Made by a program: the position numbers and the translations under genes. Positions 17,774 through 26,985 of a stretch of DNA of 64,000 bases are shown piece after piece (position 1 is the first letter of the stretch; every line of letters starts with the position of its first letter). The stretch is from Thiosocius sp963736445 (GTDB lineage: Bacteria > Pseudomonadota > Gammaproteobacteria > Chromatiales > Chromatiaceae): NCBI GenBank assembly GCA_963736445.1, contig CAVTOY010000010.1:124001-188000 (forward strand). The letters are read 5' to 3'. The notes beneath the pieces are model-generated. The model made no database searches. It worked only from the letters and a program-made list of their open reading frames with translations, and was not told the origin of the DNA.

Positions 17774-20700
17774 CGCACAAGTCGCCGATGCGGCACAGCG
17801 GCGGCGCGCGCTGGCTGTCGACGAGTCGTTCATCGTCCAGGCCCCAGCCGGATCGGGCAAGACCGAGCTATTGACCCAGCGCTACCTGCGCTTGCTGGCC
17901 GAGGTCGCGCATCCCGAGGAGATCTATGCGATTACCTTTACGCGCAAGGCGGCCGCCGAGATGCGTAATCGCGTGCTCGCCGCGCTGGCGGCTGCCAGTG
18001 GTCGACAACGGCCGACTCAGCCGCATCGCAGACTCACCTGGGACCTGGCGCGCGCGGTCCTCGCCCGCGACGAGGCGCTCGACTGGCAGATCATCCGCAA
18101 TCCGAATCGCCTGCGCATCCAGACGTTCGACAGCCTCAGTCATGCGCTGGCCCGACAGATGCCGCTATTGAGTGAACTCGGCGCGGCACCGGCAACCAGC
18201 GATCATGCCGATCCGCTGTATCGCGCCGCCGCCCGCGCGACCCTGCAACTTCTCGAAGACACGCAGTTGGGGAGACACATCGAGCGCCTGCTTGTGCATC
18301 TGGACAATCGTCAGGCGCTGCTTGAGGACCTGCTGTGCCATATGCTGGCACGCCGCGAGCAGTGGCTCGGCCATGTGTTGTTGGCGCCCGATGGGCAGCA
18401 GCTAAATGACGCGCTGGACGCCGCGGTCGGCGAGCATCTCCAACAGCTCGCGCAGACCTGTCGCGCCGACTGGTTACAGGCACTGATCGACCTGGCACGG
18501 CAGGCCGCCGGCAATCTGCCCCCGACGTCAGACAATCGTGCCCTCGCGGCCTGGCGTGACTGCGACCGGGCACCGGGCACCACCCGGGACGATCTCCTGG
18601 CGTGGCAGGGGCTGGCCCAGCTGCTGCTGACGGGAGGCGGCGAAATACGCCGGCAATGGCAGGCCGGTATCGGCTTTCCGCCGCCGAGCGAGAAAGGACT
18701 TGCCGCCGAAGAAAAGGCACGCCGCGCCAGCGCCAAGGCCGCCATCAAGACGCTCTGTGAAGTGCTCACCGAGCGACCGGAGACCTTGGCGCTGTGGGCG
18801 GGCCTGCGTCTTCTCCCGGGCGCGGGGCTGGATACGCAGCAGCAGGCCGTCCTCATCAGCCTATTCCGGGTCTTGCTGCATGCCGCCACTGAGTTGCAGC
18901 TGGTTTTTCAGACTGAAGGCAGCGTCGACTTCGCCGAGATCCAGCTGCGCGCCCAGCGCGCGCTGGGCAGCGCCGAAGAGCCTACCGACCTCGCCCTGGC
19001 CATTGACTACCGATTGCAGCACCTGTTGGTCGATGAGTTTCAGGACACCTCGAGCAGCCAATATCACCTGCTCGCCACGCTGACCGCGGGCTGGGAGCCT
19101 GGCGATGGCCGCACGCTATTCGCGGTTGGTGATCCGATGCAGTCGATCTATCGCTTTCGCGAGGCCGAGGTCGGCCTTTATCTTGCCGCGCGTGAGCTGG
19201 GTATCGGCCAGCTGCACCTCACGCCATTGACACTCGAGGTCAACTTTCGTTCGACCCGGGGGATCGTGGACTGGGTGAACTCAAGCTTCCGGTCCATCTT
19301 TCCGCCGCAGGTCGATATCTCACGCGGCGCGGTGCCCTATGCACGGGCGGTCGCACACCACGCGTCGGTCGACGATGACGCGGTGCAGGTGCATGCCTTC
19401 GCAGGCGATACCGAACAGGCCGAGGCGGCCCGAGTGGTCGATCTGGTGCGTGCAGCGCTGTGCGAGACCGACACCGGGCGGGTGGCCGTGCTGGCGCGCG
19501 CGCGCAGTCATCTTCGGGCAATAGCGGCAGCGCTACAGGCGGCCAGCCTGCGCTTCCAGGCAGTGGATGTCGACCCGCTGGCCCAGCAGGCCGTGGTCAG
19601 GGACCTGTATGCCCTGACCCGGGCATTGCTGCATCCGGGCGACCGACTTTCCTGGCTGGTGACCTTGCGCGCCCCCTGGCTCGGGCTCAGCTTCGAGGAC
19701 CTGCTGAATATTGCCGAGGCGAACTCCCACTGCATACCTGCCCGGCTGCGCAGCGCTGAGGTACGCAGCACGTTGAGCGCCGACGGCCGTCGGCGTGTAG
19801 AACGCCTGCTGCAGGTACTCGATGACCAGCTGCCCGCACGCGGCCGTCGGGCCTTGCGTCCCTGGATCGAGGGGATCTGGCTGCGTCTGGGCGGTCTGGC
19901 GGTGGCCGGTGCCCGTCGCATGGCCGATGCGCAGGCCTATCTGGCATTGCTCGAGGCGCACGAACAGGCCGGCGGGATCGGTGACTTTGCCGAACTCGAG
20001 GCAGCATTGGGCAGGCTCTACGCCACCCCTGACCACCAGGCCGATGGCCGCATCCAGCTGATGACCATGCACAAGGCCAAGGGCCTGGAATTCGACACCG
20101 TGATCCTGCCGGGTCTGGGACGCCGGGCGCGCGGCAACCCCAGCAGCCTCTTGTACTGGCTGGAGCGCACGTCGCACGACGGGACGACCCATCTGCTGAT
20201 GGCGCCGATCCGCGCCGCCGAACAGGAGGCAGAACCGATCTCGAATTATCTGCGCGAGCTCGACAGAGACAAGGATCAGCTGGAGACGGCACGACTGCTG
20301 TATGTCGCCGCGACCCGTGCCAAGCGGCGACTGCATTTGCTCGGTCATATCGGCGCAACGACCAGAGGACTGGCCCGCCGACCGGTCGCGGGCTGCCTGC
20401 TGGACAGGCTTTGGCCTGCAGTCGAGCGACATTTCAGCGGGTTGCAACCGCCAATGGTTACGCCAGCGGAGCCCGAGCCGCCGCGTCTGGCGCCGCTGCA
20501 ACGCCTGCCGGCCGACTGGCGGCCCGCCCTACACGCCGAGATGGCCCGCTCGCCGACGTCCCCCTTGCTCGACAGCGAGCGCTCCAACATCGAGTTCATC
20601 TGGGCGGGCGATACGGCGCGTCACGTCGGCACGCTGGTGCATCGTCACCTCGAACGCATCGCTTCCCAGGGCATCGATGACTGGTTACCCGACCATGTCG

Positions 20701-21134
20701 CGACGCTCTCGGATCCGGTGAGGCGCGGCCTCCAGCATCTCGGGGTGGAGAGCGATCAGCTCGACCTGGCCACCGACAAGGCCTTACGCGCATTGCGCCA
20801 GACGCTCGCCGACGATACCGGGCGTTGGATTCTCCGCGCGCATCGGGACGCACGCTGCGAGTGGCCCTTGACGCTGCATGATGACGTCGCACGTCACTAT
20901 GTCATCGACCGCAGCTTTATCGATGACCAGGGCGTGCGCTGGATTATCGATTACAAGACCGGCGAGCATCTGGAAGGCGACCGCGAGGCCTTCTTGGACC
21001 AGGAGCAGAAACGCTATCGTGAACAGCTCGAGACCTACGGCCGCATCCTGCGACTGCTGGAGAACCGACCGATCCGGCTGGCACTGTATTTTCCACTGTT
21101 CCCCGACTGGCGGGTGTGGGACTATCCGGCATGA
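17766..21134 (+). CDS. AddA/RecB-like UvrD-family helicase-nuclease
   Basis: The 1122-residue superfamily 1A helicase carries the complete motif set. Walker A is APAGSGKTELLTQRYL. TFTRKAAAEMRNR is present. Walker B is LLVDEFQDTSSSQY. Others are VGDPMQSIYRFREAEVG, VNFRSTRGIVDW, MTMHKAKGLEFDTVILPGLG and YVAATRAKRRLHLLGH. A C-terminal RecB-type nuclease motif WIIDYKTGEH (about residue 1060) gives it its own DNA cutting site. With the preceding AddB-like protein it should resect DNA ends for RecA-dependent repair. No recB, recC or recD homologue is present in this window. Confidence 0.9.
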   Translation: MTDAQVADAAQRRRALAVDESFIVQAPAGSGKTELLTQRYLRLLAEVAHPEEIYAITFTRKAAAEMRNRVLAALAAASGRQRPTQPHRRLTWDLARAVLARDEALDWQIIRNPNRLRIQTFDSLSHALARQMPLLSELGAAPATSDHADPLYRAAARATLQLLEDTQLGRHIERLLVHLDNRQALLEDLLCHMLARREQWLGHVLLAPDGQQLNDALDAAVGEHLQQLAQTCRADWLQALIDLARQAAGNLPPTSDNRALAAWRDCDRAPGTTRDDLLAWQGLAQLLLTGGGEIRRQWQAGIGFPPPSEKGLAAEEKARRASAKAAIKTLCEVLTERPETLALWAGLRLLPGAGLDTQQQAVLISLFRVLLHAATELQLVFQTEGSVDFAEIQLRAQRALGSAEEPTDLALAIDYRLQHLLVDEFQDTSSSQYHLLATLTAGWEPGDGRTLFAVGDPMQSIYRFREAEVGLYLAARELGIGQLHLTPLTLEVNFRSTRGIVDWVNSSFRSIFPPQVDISRGAVPYARAVAHHASVDDDAVQVHAFAGDTEQAEAARVVDLVRAALCETDTGRVAVLARARSHLRAIAAALQAASLRFQAVDVDPLAQQAVVRDLYALTRALLHPGDRLSWLVTLRAPWLGLSFEDLLNIAEANSHCIPARLRSAEVRSTLSADGRRRVERLLQVLDDQLPARGRRALRPWIEGIWLRLGGLAVAGARRMADAQAYLALLEAHEQAGGIGDFAELEAALGRLYATPDHQADGRIQLMTMHKAKGLEFDTVILPGLGRRARGNPSSLLYWLERTSHDGTTHLLMAPIRAAEQEAEPISNYLRELDRDKDQLETARLLYVAATRAKRRLHLLGHIGATTRGLARRPVAGCLLDRLWPAVERHFSGLQPPMVTPAEPEPPRLAPLQRLPADWRPALHAEMARSPTSPLLDSERSNIEFIWAGDTARHVGTLVHRHLERIASQGIDDWLPDHVATLSDPVRRGLQHLGVESDQLDLATDKALRALRQTLADDTGRWILRAHRDARCEWPLTLHDDVARHYVIDRSFIDDQGVRWIIDYKTGEHLEGDREAFLDQEQKRYREQLETYGRILRLLENRPIRLALYFPLFPDWRVWDYPA

Positions 21135-21146
21135 GGTAAGCAGCGC

Positions 21147-21383
21147 ATGCCACACGTCATTGTCGATCCGGATTCCACCTCGCTGCAGGAGCGCTGCGCC
21201 CTGATCCAGACACCGCGCAAGACACGCAAGCGCTACCCCGAGGGCTGCGTCGAAATCGTGGCCTCGCAGGACGACGCGCGCAGCCGCGCGGATGTGGCCA
21301 GAAACCTGCACGCCGCCATCGTGTACGGCCCCTCAGTATCCTCCGAGAGTCAGCGCATCTACTACCTCGTGCGCTGGCTATAG
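21147..21383 (+). CDS. Small conserved-looking protein of unknown function following addA
   Basis: The product is 78 residues, mixed charge, with no signal peptide or membrane helix. Notable stretches are HVIVDPDSTSLQERCALIQ, the basic TPRKTRKRYPEG and the end IYYLVRWL. It is preceded by AGGTAAG at good spacing from the ATG and begins 12 bp after the helicase-nuclease stop. It is therefore the third gene of the addB-addA unit. Codon use resembles its neighbours. I do not recognise a family; the position suggests a role linked to DNA repair, but that is only inference. Confidence 0.6.
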   Translation: MPHVIVDPDSTSLQERCALIQTPRKTRKRYPEGCVEIVASQDDARSRADVARNLHAAIVYGPSVSSESQRIYYLVRWL

Positions 21384-21513
21384 CCCGGAGGCAGATCGGC
21401 GTAACTGGCTTTGCCGCATTGTCCTCAGCGGCTGCGTTCGCCCCAGCGCGCAGCACTCCGTCGCATTTTTTCCTTTCCGGGCTCGGGCCGTACCTGACCC
21501 TGCCTGACAGGGA

Positions 21514-21540
21514 CTTGAAAGCGATTTCCGATGTCCCCAT
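21514..21540 (+). promoter_or_regulatory. Sigma32 heat-shock promoter upstream of hsp20
   Basis: CTTGAA (21514-21519) and CCCCAT (21535-21540), separated by 15 bp, match both halves of the RpoH consensus without mismatch. Transcription would start near 21548, about 83 nt before the hsp20 ATG. This makes heat-shock control of the small chaperone very likely. Confidence 0.8.
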
Positions 21541-21630
21541 CTGCTGCGCATGGGCGCCGTTAGGGCCCATTGCAGCGGTGGTTACAACGGCCACCGAGCC
21601 TTTGTTGCTTAGCTAAATGAGGACAAATCA

Positions 21631-22098
21631 ATGACGACTTTCGATCTTTCCCCGTTGTTTCGCACCGCCATCGGTTTCGATCGCCTGGCCAATGCACTGG
21701 AGACCGCCAACCGCGCCGATGCCGGCGGTTACCCCCCTTACGACATCGAGCTCACCGGCGAAGACCACTACCGAATCAGCATGGCGGTAGCGGGTTTCAG
21801 TAGCGGCGAGATTGACATCGAGGCGCAAGAAAACCTGCTCAAGGTCAGCGGCAGCAAGGGCGCCGAGGTGGCCGACCGTAAATTCCTGCATCGCGGGATT
21901 GCCAAGCGCAACTTCGAGCGCACTTATCAGCTGGCCGACTATGTGCGCGTCGATGGCGCGGAGCTAAAAGACGGCTTGTTGCATATCGACCTGGTGCGCG
22001 AGGTCCCGGAATCGATGAAGCCGCGGCGCATCGAGATCCGCGGCCGCGATCAGGATCTGATCGCAGGTCCGGTCCAGAACGCCGATCAGGCGGCCTGA
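21631..22098 (+). CDS. ibpA: Small heat-shock protein of the Hsp20/IbpA family
   Basis: An ATP-independent holdase that binds unfolding proteins. It has 155 residues. The IbpA-like N-terminus DLSPLFRTAIGFDRL is followed by the alpha-crystallin domain (about 35-128, starting YPPYDIELTGEDHYRISMA). That domain contains KFLHRGIAKRNFERTYQLAD and the typical DGLLHIDLVREVP. The C-terminal anchoring motif I-x-I (RRIEIRG) needed for oligomer assembly is present. AGGAC lies upstream of the ATG. It is single-copy in this window and driven by the sigma32 promoter just upstream. Confidence 0.95.
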   Translation: MTTFDLSPLFRTAIGFDRLANALETANRADAGGYPPYDIELTGEDHYRISMAVAGFSSGEIDIEAQENLLKVSGSKGAEVADRKFLHRGIAKRNFERTYQLADYVRVDGAELKDGLLHIDLVREVPESMKPRRIEIRGRDQDLIAGPVQNADQAA

Positions 22099-22167
22099 GT
22101 TAACCGGCAGGCAGTAGCCCCGGCGGCGCCACGGCCGCCGGGGCATTGCCAGTTGATCGATAGTTGC

Positions 22168-23532
22168 ATGCACGCCGCCCAGCGTCTCTCGCTCGCACTC
22201 TGTCTCGCATGGCTTACTGCGCTGCGATCGGCCGGCGCCGCCCTGCCGGCGGTCGTCGACGGTCAGCCGCTGCCCAGCCTCGCCCCGATGTTGGAGAAGG
22301 TCACCCCAGCGGTGGTGAATATCTCTACATTGACTCTGGTGCGCACCCAGGACCATCCACTGTTGCGCGACCCCTTCTTCCGCTGGTTCTTTGATCGGCC
22401 GCTAGGCAGTCGGGAGCGACACAGTCAGAGTCTGGGCTCGGGGGTAATCGTCGACGCCGAGAGGGGCCATGTGTTGACCAATCATCACGTCATCGAAAAG
22501 GCCGATGAGATCCGCGTGACACTGCGCGATGGGCGCGAGTTGAGGGCAGAGCTGCTCGGCAGCGACCCCGAGACCGATATCGCGGTATTGGAGATCCCTG
22601 CCCAAGGCCTCAGCGCAATCCCACTGGCCAATTCAAATCGCCTGCGCGTCGGCGATTTCGTCGTCGCGATCGGCAACCCCTTCGGTCTCAATCAGACGGT
22701 GACCTCTGGGATCGTCAGCGCGCTGGGCCGAAGCGGCCTGGGCATCGAGGGCTACGAGAACTTCATCCAGACGGACGCCTCGATCAATCCGGGGAATTCC
22801 GGGGGTCCGCTGGTGAACCTGCGCGGCGAGCTGGTCGGCATCAACACGGCCATTTTGGCCCCCAGCGGCGGCAATGTCGGTATCGGCTTTGCGATTCCGA
22901 CCAATATGGTCGCAGCGATCCGCCGGCAGATTGTCGAACATGGCGGCGTTTATCGCGGCAGCTTCGGGGTCACCCTACAGGACCTGACGCCGGACCTCGC
23001 GCGTGCACTAAAGCTCCCCGATGGTCGCCAGGGTGCGGTAGTCAGTGACGTAAAAGCTGGCTCAGCGGCGGCACACGCCGGCCTGCAGGCCGGCGATCTC
23101 ATCGTCGGAATCAATTCACAAGCGGTGCGCAACGCCACCGACCTACGGACCCAGCTCGCGCTGCTACGTGTCGGCGAACAGCTGGCACTGGAGATCATGC
23201 GCGACGGTCGCAGTCAGCGACTGAGCGCGCAGATGGCCGATCCCTTCGAAAACTTCGTCGCTGGCAGATCGATCAGCCAGCAGCTGAGCGGCGCGCTGTT
23301 CGGTGAGGTGATTGACGAATCCGACCTTGGCACCAATGCAGGTATCGAGGTCGCAAGAGTTACCGAGGATAGCAATGCCTGGCAAGCGGGGATGCGCGAC
23401 GGTGATGTCCTGTTCCAGGTTAACCACGATCGGGTGAAGAATCTCGAGCAACTGCGCGAGGCGGTGTCACAGCGCATTTTTCAGATCCGGCTGCGCCGCG
23501 GCAACCGTCTGGTGACAGTGGTATCACGCTGA
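22168..23532 (+). CDS. degQ: Periplasmic serine protease DegQ/DegP (HtrA family)
   Basis: Envelope protease/chaperone of S1C type. A signal peptide (residues 1-25, LSLALCLAWLTALRSAGA) precedes the protease domain. The catalytic triad is H107 in TNHHVI, D137 in DPETDIAVLEI and S211 in NPGNSGGPL. Two PDZ domains follow (about 250-340 and 360-450). About 454 residues fits DegQ or DegS-like enzymes; two PDZ domains exclude DegS. The start is uncertain: an upstream TTG at 22153 is possible, but the ATG at 22168 gives a standard signal peptide. It lies 69 bp after hsp20, so it may share the heat-shock transcript. Confidence 0.92.
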   Translation: MHAAQRLSLALCLAWLTALRSAGAALPAVVDGQPLPSLAPMLEKVTPAVVNISTLTLVRTQDHPLLRDPFFRWFFDRPLGSRERHSQSLGSGVIVDAERGHVLTNHHVIEKADEIRVTLRDGRELRAELLGSDPETDIAVLEIPAQGLSAIPLANSNRLRVGDFVVAIGNPFGLNQTVTSGIVSALGRSGLGIEGYENFIQTDASINPGNSGGPLVNLRGELVGINTAILAPSGGNVGIGFAIPTNMVAAIRRQIVEHGGVYRGSFGVTLQDLTPDLARALKLPDGRQGAVVSDVKAGSAAAHAGLQAGDLIVGINSQAVRNATDLRTQLALLRVGEQLALEIMRDGRSQRLSAQMADPFENFVAGRSISQQLSGALFGEVIDESDLGTNAGIEVARVTEDSNAWQAGMRDGDVLFQVNHDRVKNLEQLREAVSQRIFQIRLRRGNRLVTVVSR

Positions 23533-23533
23533 T

Positions 23534-23568
23534 CGGATGGAGCGTGCCGCAGAGGCTGCCCCCATCCG
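23534..23568. terminator. Possible bidirectional terminator between convergent genes
   Basis: CGGATGG (23534-23540) and CCATCCG (23562-23568) pair as a 7-bp stem with a GC-rich interior, exactly in the 37-bp space between degQ and the convergent secreted-protein gene. There is no clear T-run on either side, so termination efficiency is doubtful. Confidence 0.35.
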
Positions 23569-23569
23569 T

Positions 23570-23968
23570 TCAGAGGTTCTTGGTATTGCCGTCTTCGGAA
23601 CCGAGGAGCGTCGTAATGTGTTTGCCACGCTTGATGAGATGGTAACTGCCGTCCGCCTGTTCATAGAGAGTAAAACACAAGGGCTTGATCTTGCCGGTCC
23701 ACAGGATGCACAAGCGATCCTGATCGTCGACGAACCAAACGCCCTCTTTGCGCGCACCGTCAGCCAGCATGATGCGCTTTACAATACCACCTTCACTGAA
23801 CCAGTTGGCGCATAGCGACTGGTCCTTTTCCTTGCGGCATTCGATGGTTTTTTCGCTGACCAGATCGATGATCCCCTGGCGCTCCAGCGCTACCGGCTCG
23901 TCGACCGCCGTTACCGCTACCGCGAACATCATCGACACTATTGCCAAACTAATCTGGATACCACGCAT
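23570..23968 (-). CDS. Small exported protein of unknown function
   Basis: The product is 132 residues. A Sec signal peptide is clear (RGIQISLAIVSMMFAVAVTA), with cleavage expected near VTA-VDE. The mature part has four cysteines (ECRKEKDQSLC, then LCILW and LCFTLY), suitable for two periplasmic disulfides. It alternates charged and aromatic strands (EGVWFVDDQDRLCILWTG). No family is recognised. The start at 23966-23968 was chosen because it begins the signal peptide and has GGGGGA seven bases upstream; a longer frame upstream has no ribosome site. It lies 119 bp after the histidine-kinase-like gene's stop on the complementary neighbour. Confidence 0.65.
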   Translation of the reverse strand: MRGIQISLAIVSMMFAVAVTAVDEPVALERQGIIDLVSEKTIECRKEKDQSLCANWFSEGGIVKRIMLADGARKEGVWFVDDQDRLCILWTGKIKPLCFTLYEQADGSYHLIKRGKHITTLLGSEDGNTKNL

Positions 23969-24090
23969 CCTTATTCCCCCTATTGGATCCCAAGCAAAGA
24001 GGTTAAGCGAAAGTCGCACCGATTGCGAAACGCACCCGTAGAAGCCCGATCTACGCCCTAAGCCGCGGCGAAGCGGCCAGGACATCGTGT

Positions 24091-26121
24091 CTAAACCGCG
24101 CCCGGTAGAGACACGCGAAACGTGCTGCCCTCGCCCGGCGTGCTGGTCACGCTGATTTCGCCGCCAAGCCCCTCGACAATCTTGCGACAGAAGGAAAGGC
24201 CCAGGCCCATACCGGGATAGGCATCGCGGGGGTGCAATCGGCGGAAGGCCTCGAACACCGCGTCCAGCCTGTCCTGCGCGATGCCGATCCCATTGTCTTG
24301 CACCAATACCGCGATCCTATTGTCGGCACGTTCCGCGTCCTTCTCGAGTGACACCCGAATCTCTGGCGGACTGTTAGGATCGCGGAACTTCAGGGCGTTG
24401 TCGATCAGGTTCCAGAACACCTGATGCAGTTGCTGGGGACTGCCCAATACCTCGCCCAGGGGTTCGACCAAGATCCTGGCCCCGGTGTCTGAGATGATAG
24501 TCGCCAGATCGCGCTGCACATCCTCGAGGACTGCATCCAGCACAACCGCCGCCGCCACGGGCTGGTGTTCGACTTTGGCATAGTCGACCAGCCCCTTGAC
24601 CAATTCACTCATATCGCGCGCCTCCTCGGTGAGACTCTTGAGCTGTGCGCGTTCATGACCGGTCAACGCATCGGAACGACCTGAACCAAGAGACTCGCCC
24701 AGCGACGCGATGCGCTGCAATGGCGGCTGCAGATCCTTGGACGCGAGCTGGCTGATCTCATCGAGCTCCTGATTGCTGCGTTCGATTGCCATTGCCTGCG
24801 CGGCGATCTTGCGCTGCGCGTCCCGATAGGCACTCATGTCATGAAGGATACCGACGAAGATGTGCTCTTCTCCCTCCACCGACTCCCCGAGGGTCAGCAA
24901 CACCGGGAACAGACTGCCGTCCTTGCGCCGCGCCATGACCTCGCGTCCCTTGCCGAGCACCTTGTGCTCGCCGGTCGGCAGGTAATCGTTTAGCGGAGCG
25001 CCATGCGCGACGCTGTCGGGACCGGGCATCAACATGCGCGCGTTATTACCGACCAGCTCGCTGGGCTCGTAACCGAAAAGGCGCGTGATCGCGTGGTTGA
25101 CGTGCAATATCTGGCCCTGCGCATCGATGGTAATCATGCCGTCGACCATCGATTGCAGGATTGCCCGTTGACGATTGACACTGGACTGCAGGCTGCGTGT
25201 GAACAGCGAGCTGTTGCGCTGCTCGTGGCGCCGGATCAACAGCAGCAGCGTGGCGCTGATCAATAGCAGCGAGATAACCAGTGCCGCCACCTTGACATAG
25301 ACTTGCGTCAGCGTGGCCTCGAGGGCGGCGCCGTCAGGCAGAACGATCAGGCGCCAATGGGTTCCATCGAGGTCGTCACTGAAAGACCCCGCCACCAAGG
25401 CCTCGGGCTCCAGTCTGAATTCGCCTTTCATGGCATCACGCGAACCGACAGCGGAGATCTCGATCAGGGTCGGATCGTCGCGATTTACAATCACTATCCG
25501 GTTACCGGAGGCATGCTCGACCGCGGCCAGCAATTCGGCGATGCGCTGCGGCGACATACTGATGAAGAACAGGCCGGATTCACCACCTTCCATTGTCCAC
25601 GGGCTGATCAAGTCGAAGTGATAGGCATCGGGAACGGGATGAATGGGTGGTGTCGCAACATCAGAACCCTGGTCCACGGCCTGCGCAAAATCGCGCATCG
25701 AGGCCTGACAGACAGGACCGACCAAGCCATCGAAGTCTTCGAATAGCGGTTGACCATCGGCCCCGGTCACGGTGAACGCGAGGGCGCCCCGAAACATTCG
25801 TCGGACGCTCGTTTGCAGTGCATCGATCGCCGGCCAGTTGTCCGGATAATCGAGGATGCTTTGTATCTCGGGCGCTTTCTCGAGCACGAACGCCTCCAGA
25901 CGTTCATGCTCGCGCGCCAAGAATCCGCGAATCTCATGCGCGGCCGCCTGGCCATGGGCGCGGGCATTGGCCGCGGTCGATTGCCGCAGGGTGCTCGCAA
26001 CCTCCTGGCCGTAATAGAGGATCGCAGCACAAGCGACCACAACGAGCACCGCGGGCCCCCAAAGCATCGAGCTGAGGAGGGGCCACCGCGATTCGTCTAA
26101 CGCGCCCGACGGCGAACTCAT
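24091..26121 (-). CDS. PAS-containing sensor histidine kinase lacking the phosphoacceptor histidine
   Basis: A 676-residue membrane sensor. One helix at residues about 17-37 and another at about 275-297 enclose a periplasmic Cache-like sensing domain. A PAS domain (about 315-425, starting QSMVDGMITIDAQGQILHVN) and a dimerisation region follow. The HATPase domain has an N box NLIDNALKF, G1 VQDNGIGIAQ and G2 GMGLGLSF intact. In the dimerisation helix, where HDLKEPLR-type sequence is expected, it reads ASKDLQPPLQ. Residue 462 is Lys (codon AAG at 24736-24738), so the normal phosphoacceptor is absent. It may act in trans with another kinase or as a signalling scaffold. No response regulator is adjacent. 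Confidence 0.9.
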   Translation of the reverse strand: MSSPSGALDESRWPLLSSMLWGPAVLVVVACAAILYYGQEVASTLRQSTAANARAHGQAAAHEIRGFLAREHERLEAFVLEKAPEIQSILDYPDNWPAIDALQTSVRRMFRGALAFTVTGADGQPLFEDFDGLVGPVCQASMRDFAQAVDQGSDVATPPIHPVPDAYHFDLISPWTMEGGESGLFFISMSPQRIAELLAAVEHASGNRIVIVNRDDPTLIEISAVGSRDAMKGEFRLEPEALVAGSFSDDLDGTHWRLIVLPDGAALEATLTQVYVKVAALVISLLLISATLLLLIRRHEQRNSSLFTRSLQSSVNRQRAILQSMVDGMITIDAQGQILHVNHAITRLFGYEPSELVGNNARMLMPGPDSVAHGAPLNDYLPTGEHKVLGKGREVMARRKDGSLFPVLLTLGESVEGEEHIFVGILHDMSAYRDAQRKIAAQAMAIERSNQELDEISQLASKDLQPPLQRIASLGESLGSGRSDALTGHERAQLKSLTEEARDMSELVKGLVDYAKVEHQPVAAAVVLDAVLEDVQRDLATIISDTGARILVEPLGEVLGSPQQLHQVFWNLIDNALKFRDPNSPPEIRVSLEKDAERADNRIAVLVQDNGIGIAQDRLDAVFEAFRRLHPRDAYPGMGLGLSFCRKIVEGLGGEISVTSTPGEGSTFRVSLPGAV

Positions 26122-26186
26122 GGGCGCGCCAGGGCCTGCCTGCGACCGCCGGTGCGAAAGCTTACGGTCCGAATGTCCCTTACCAA
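26118..26186 (-). CDS. Possible 22-residue leader peptide coupled to the sensor kinase gene
   Basis: A very strong Shine-Dalgarno, AGGAGGT (26191-26197), stands four bases before a TTG (26184-26186). That TTG opens a 22-codon frame rich in Arg (VRDIRTVSFRTGGRRQALAR). Its TGA overlaps the kinase ATG as ATGA. The kinase ATG itself has no ribosome site close by. Translational coupling from this short frame is a simple explanation; the alternative is chance placement of the AGGAGGT. Confidence 0.4.
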   Translation of the reverse strand: MVRDIRTVSFRTGGRRQALARP

Positions 26187-26407
26187 AAACACCTCCTAAA
26201 ATAGATCACCAGCACGCGGACGTATCGGCGACCGGGTCGCTGCGCTGCACAGTGCTTGAAAACCGCCTTTCCAGCGCATAACAAGGACCACGCCGACGGT
26301 TGTTGTTGGGTTCTGCGTCTGGTGATCCACCTTTATCCGGTGTTTCATTCTAGCCTGAAAATCTCACCGACCGGGCGCACGGACACACTGCAGACCGGCG
26401 GCCGAAA

Positions 26408-26842
26408 TCACCCGTCATCAAGATTCCCGGTGTGGCGACCTTTGCGGAAAGGACGCGGCGGGACCCAGATCCAACTCGCCGCGACCAAGACCCCGAATAC
26501 GCTGTAGGCGATCAGAAACACCCAGGCCGGTGCCTGGAAGTAGAGCAGTCGCTCCAGCCAGTGCGCAATGAAGGAACCCGCATAAACGGTGTCACCCGCC
26601 TGGGCGCGTAACCGGACCTCCCAGATCGTCAGCGGGCACAACATACCAAGCCAGGCCTGCGCAACCACGATGCCGATCGCCGCAGCATGGACCAACCTGA
26701 ACCACGGATCCCGTACCCAGCGCCAGCCCCTCCGCCGGCCAAGCAACACTAGCAGCAGGCCGAACACGACGAAGCAGACGAACAACACGTGCAGCACCAA
26801 GATCGCATCCGCGCCCAACAGCAACAGCGTGGATCGGTCCAT
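26408..26842 (-). CDS. DUF2784-type membrane protein
   Basis: A 144-residue protein with four predicted membrane helices (about residues 7-33, 48-70, 90-108 and 110-130). Conserved-looking stretches are FRLVHAAAIGIVVAQAWLG, CPLTIWEVRLR and FIAHWLERLLYFQAP, which match what is known of the DUF2784 family. Function unknown. The gene stands alone on the minus strand, 143 bp downstream of purA. The 286 bp on its other side (26122-26407) hold only the kinase leader described separately and no further gene I can support. Confidence 0.75.
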   Translation of the reverse strand: MDRSTLLLLGADAILVLHVLFVCFVVFGLLLVLLGRRRGWRWVRDPWFRLVHAAAIGIVVAQAWLGMLCPLTIWEVRLRAQAGDTVYAGSFIAHWLERLLYFQAPAWVFLIAYSVFGVLVAASWIWVPPRPFRKGRHTGNLDDG

Positions 26843-26985
26843 CGCTCAGGCCCGGCGATAGGTCCGGCGATCGGCTTCGACCCGCCCCGGCGAACCCGAT
26901 GGTTTCCGACCAGCTGCTATCTGGGTCTCCAGAGGTAGCGCTTTCAAGACTGACTGTGCGTCGATTCCCCAACACAGGGGAGGCG

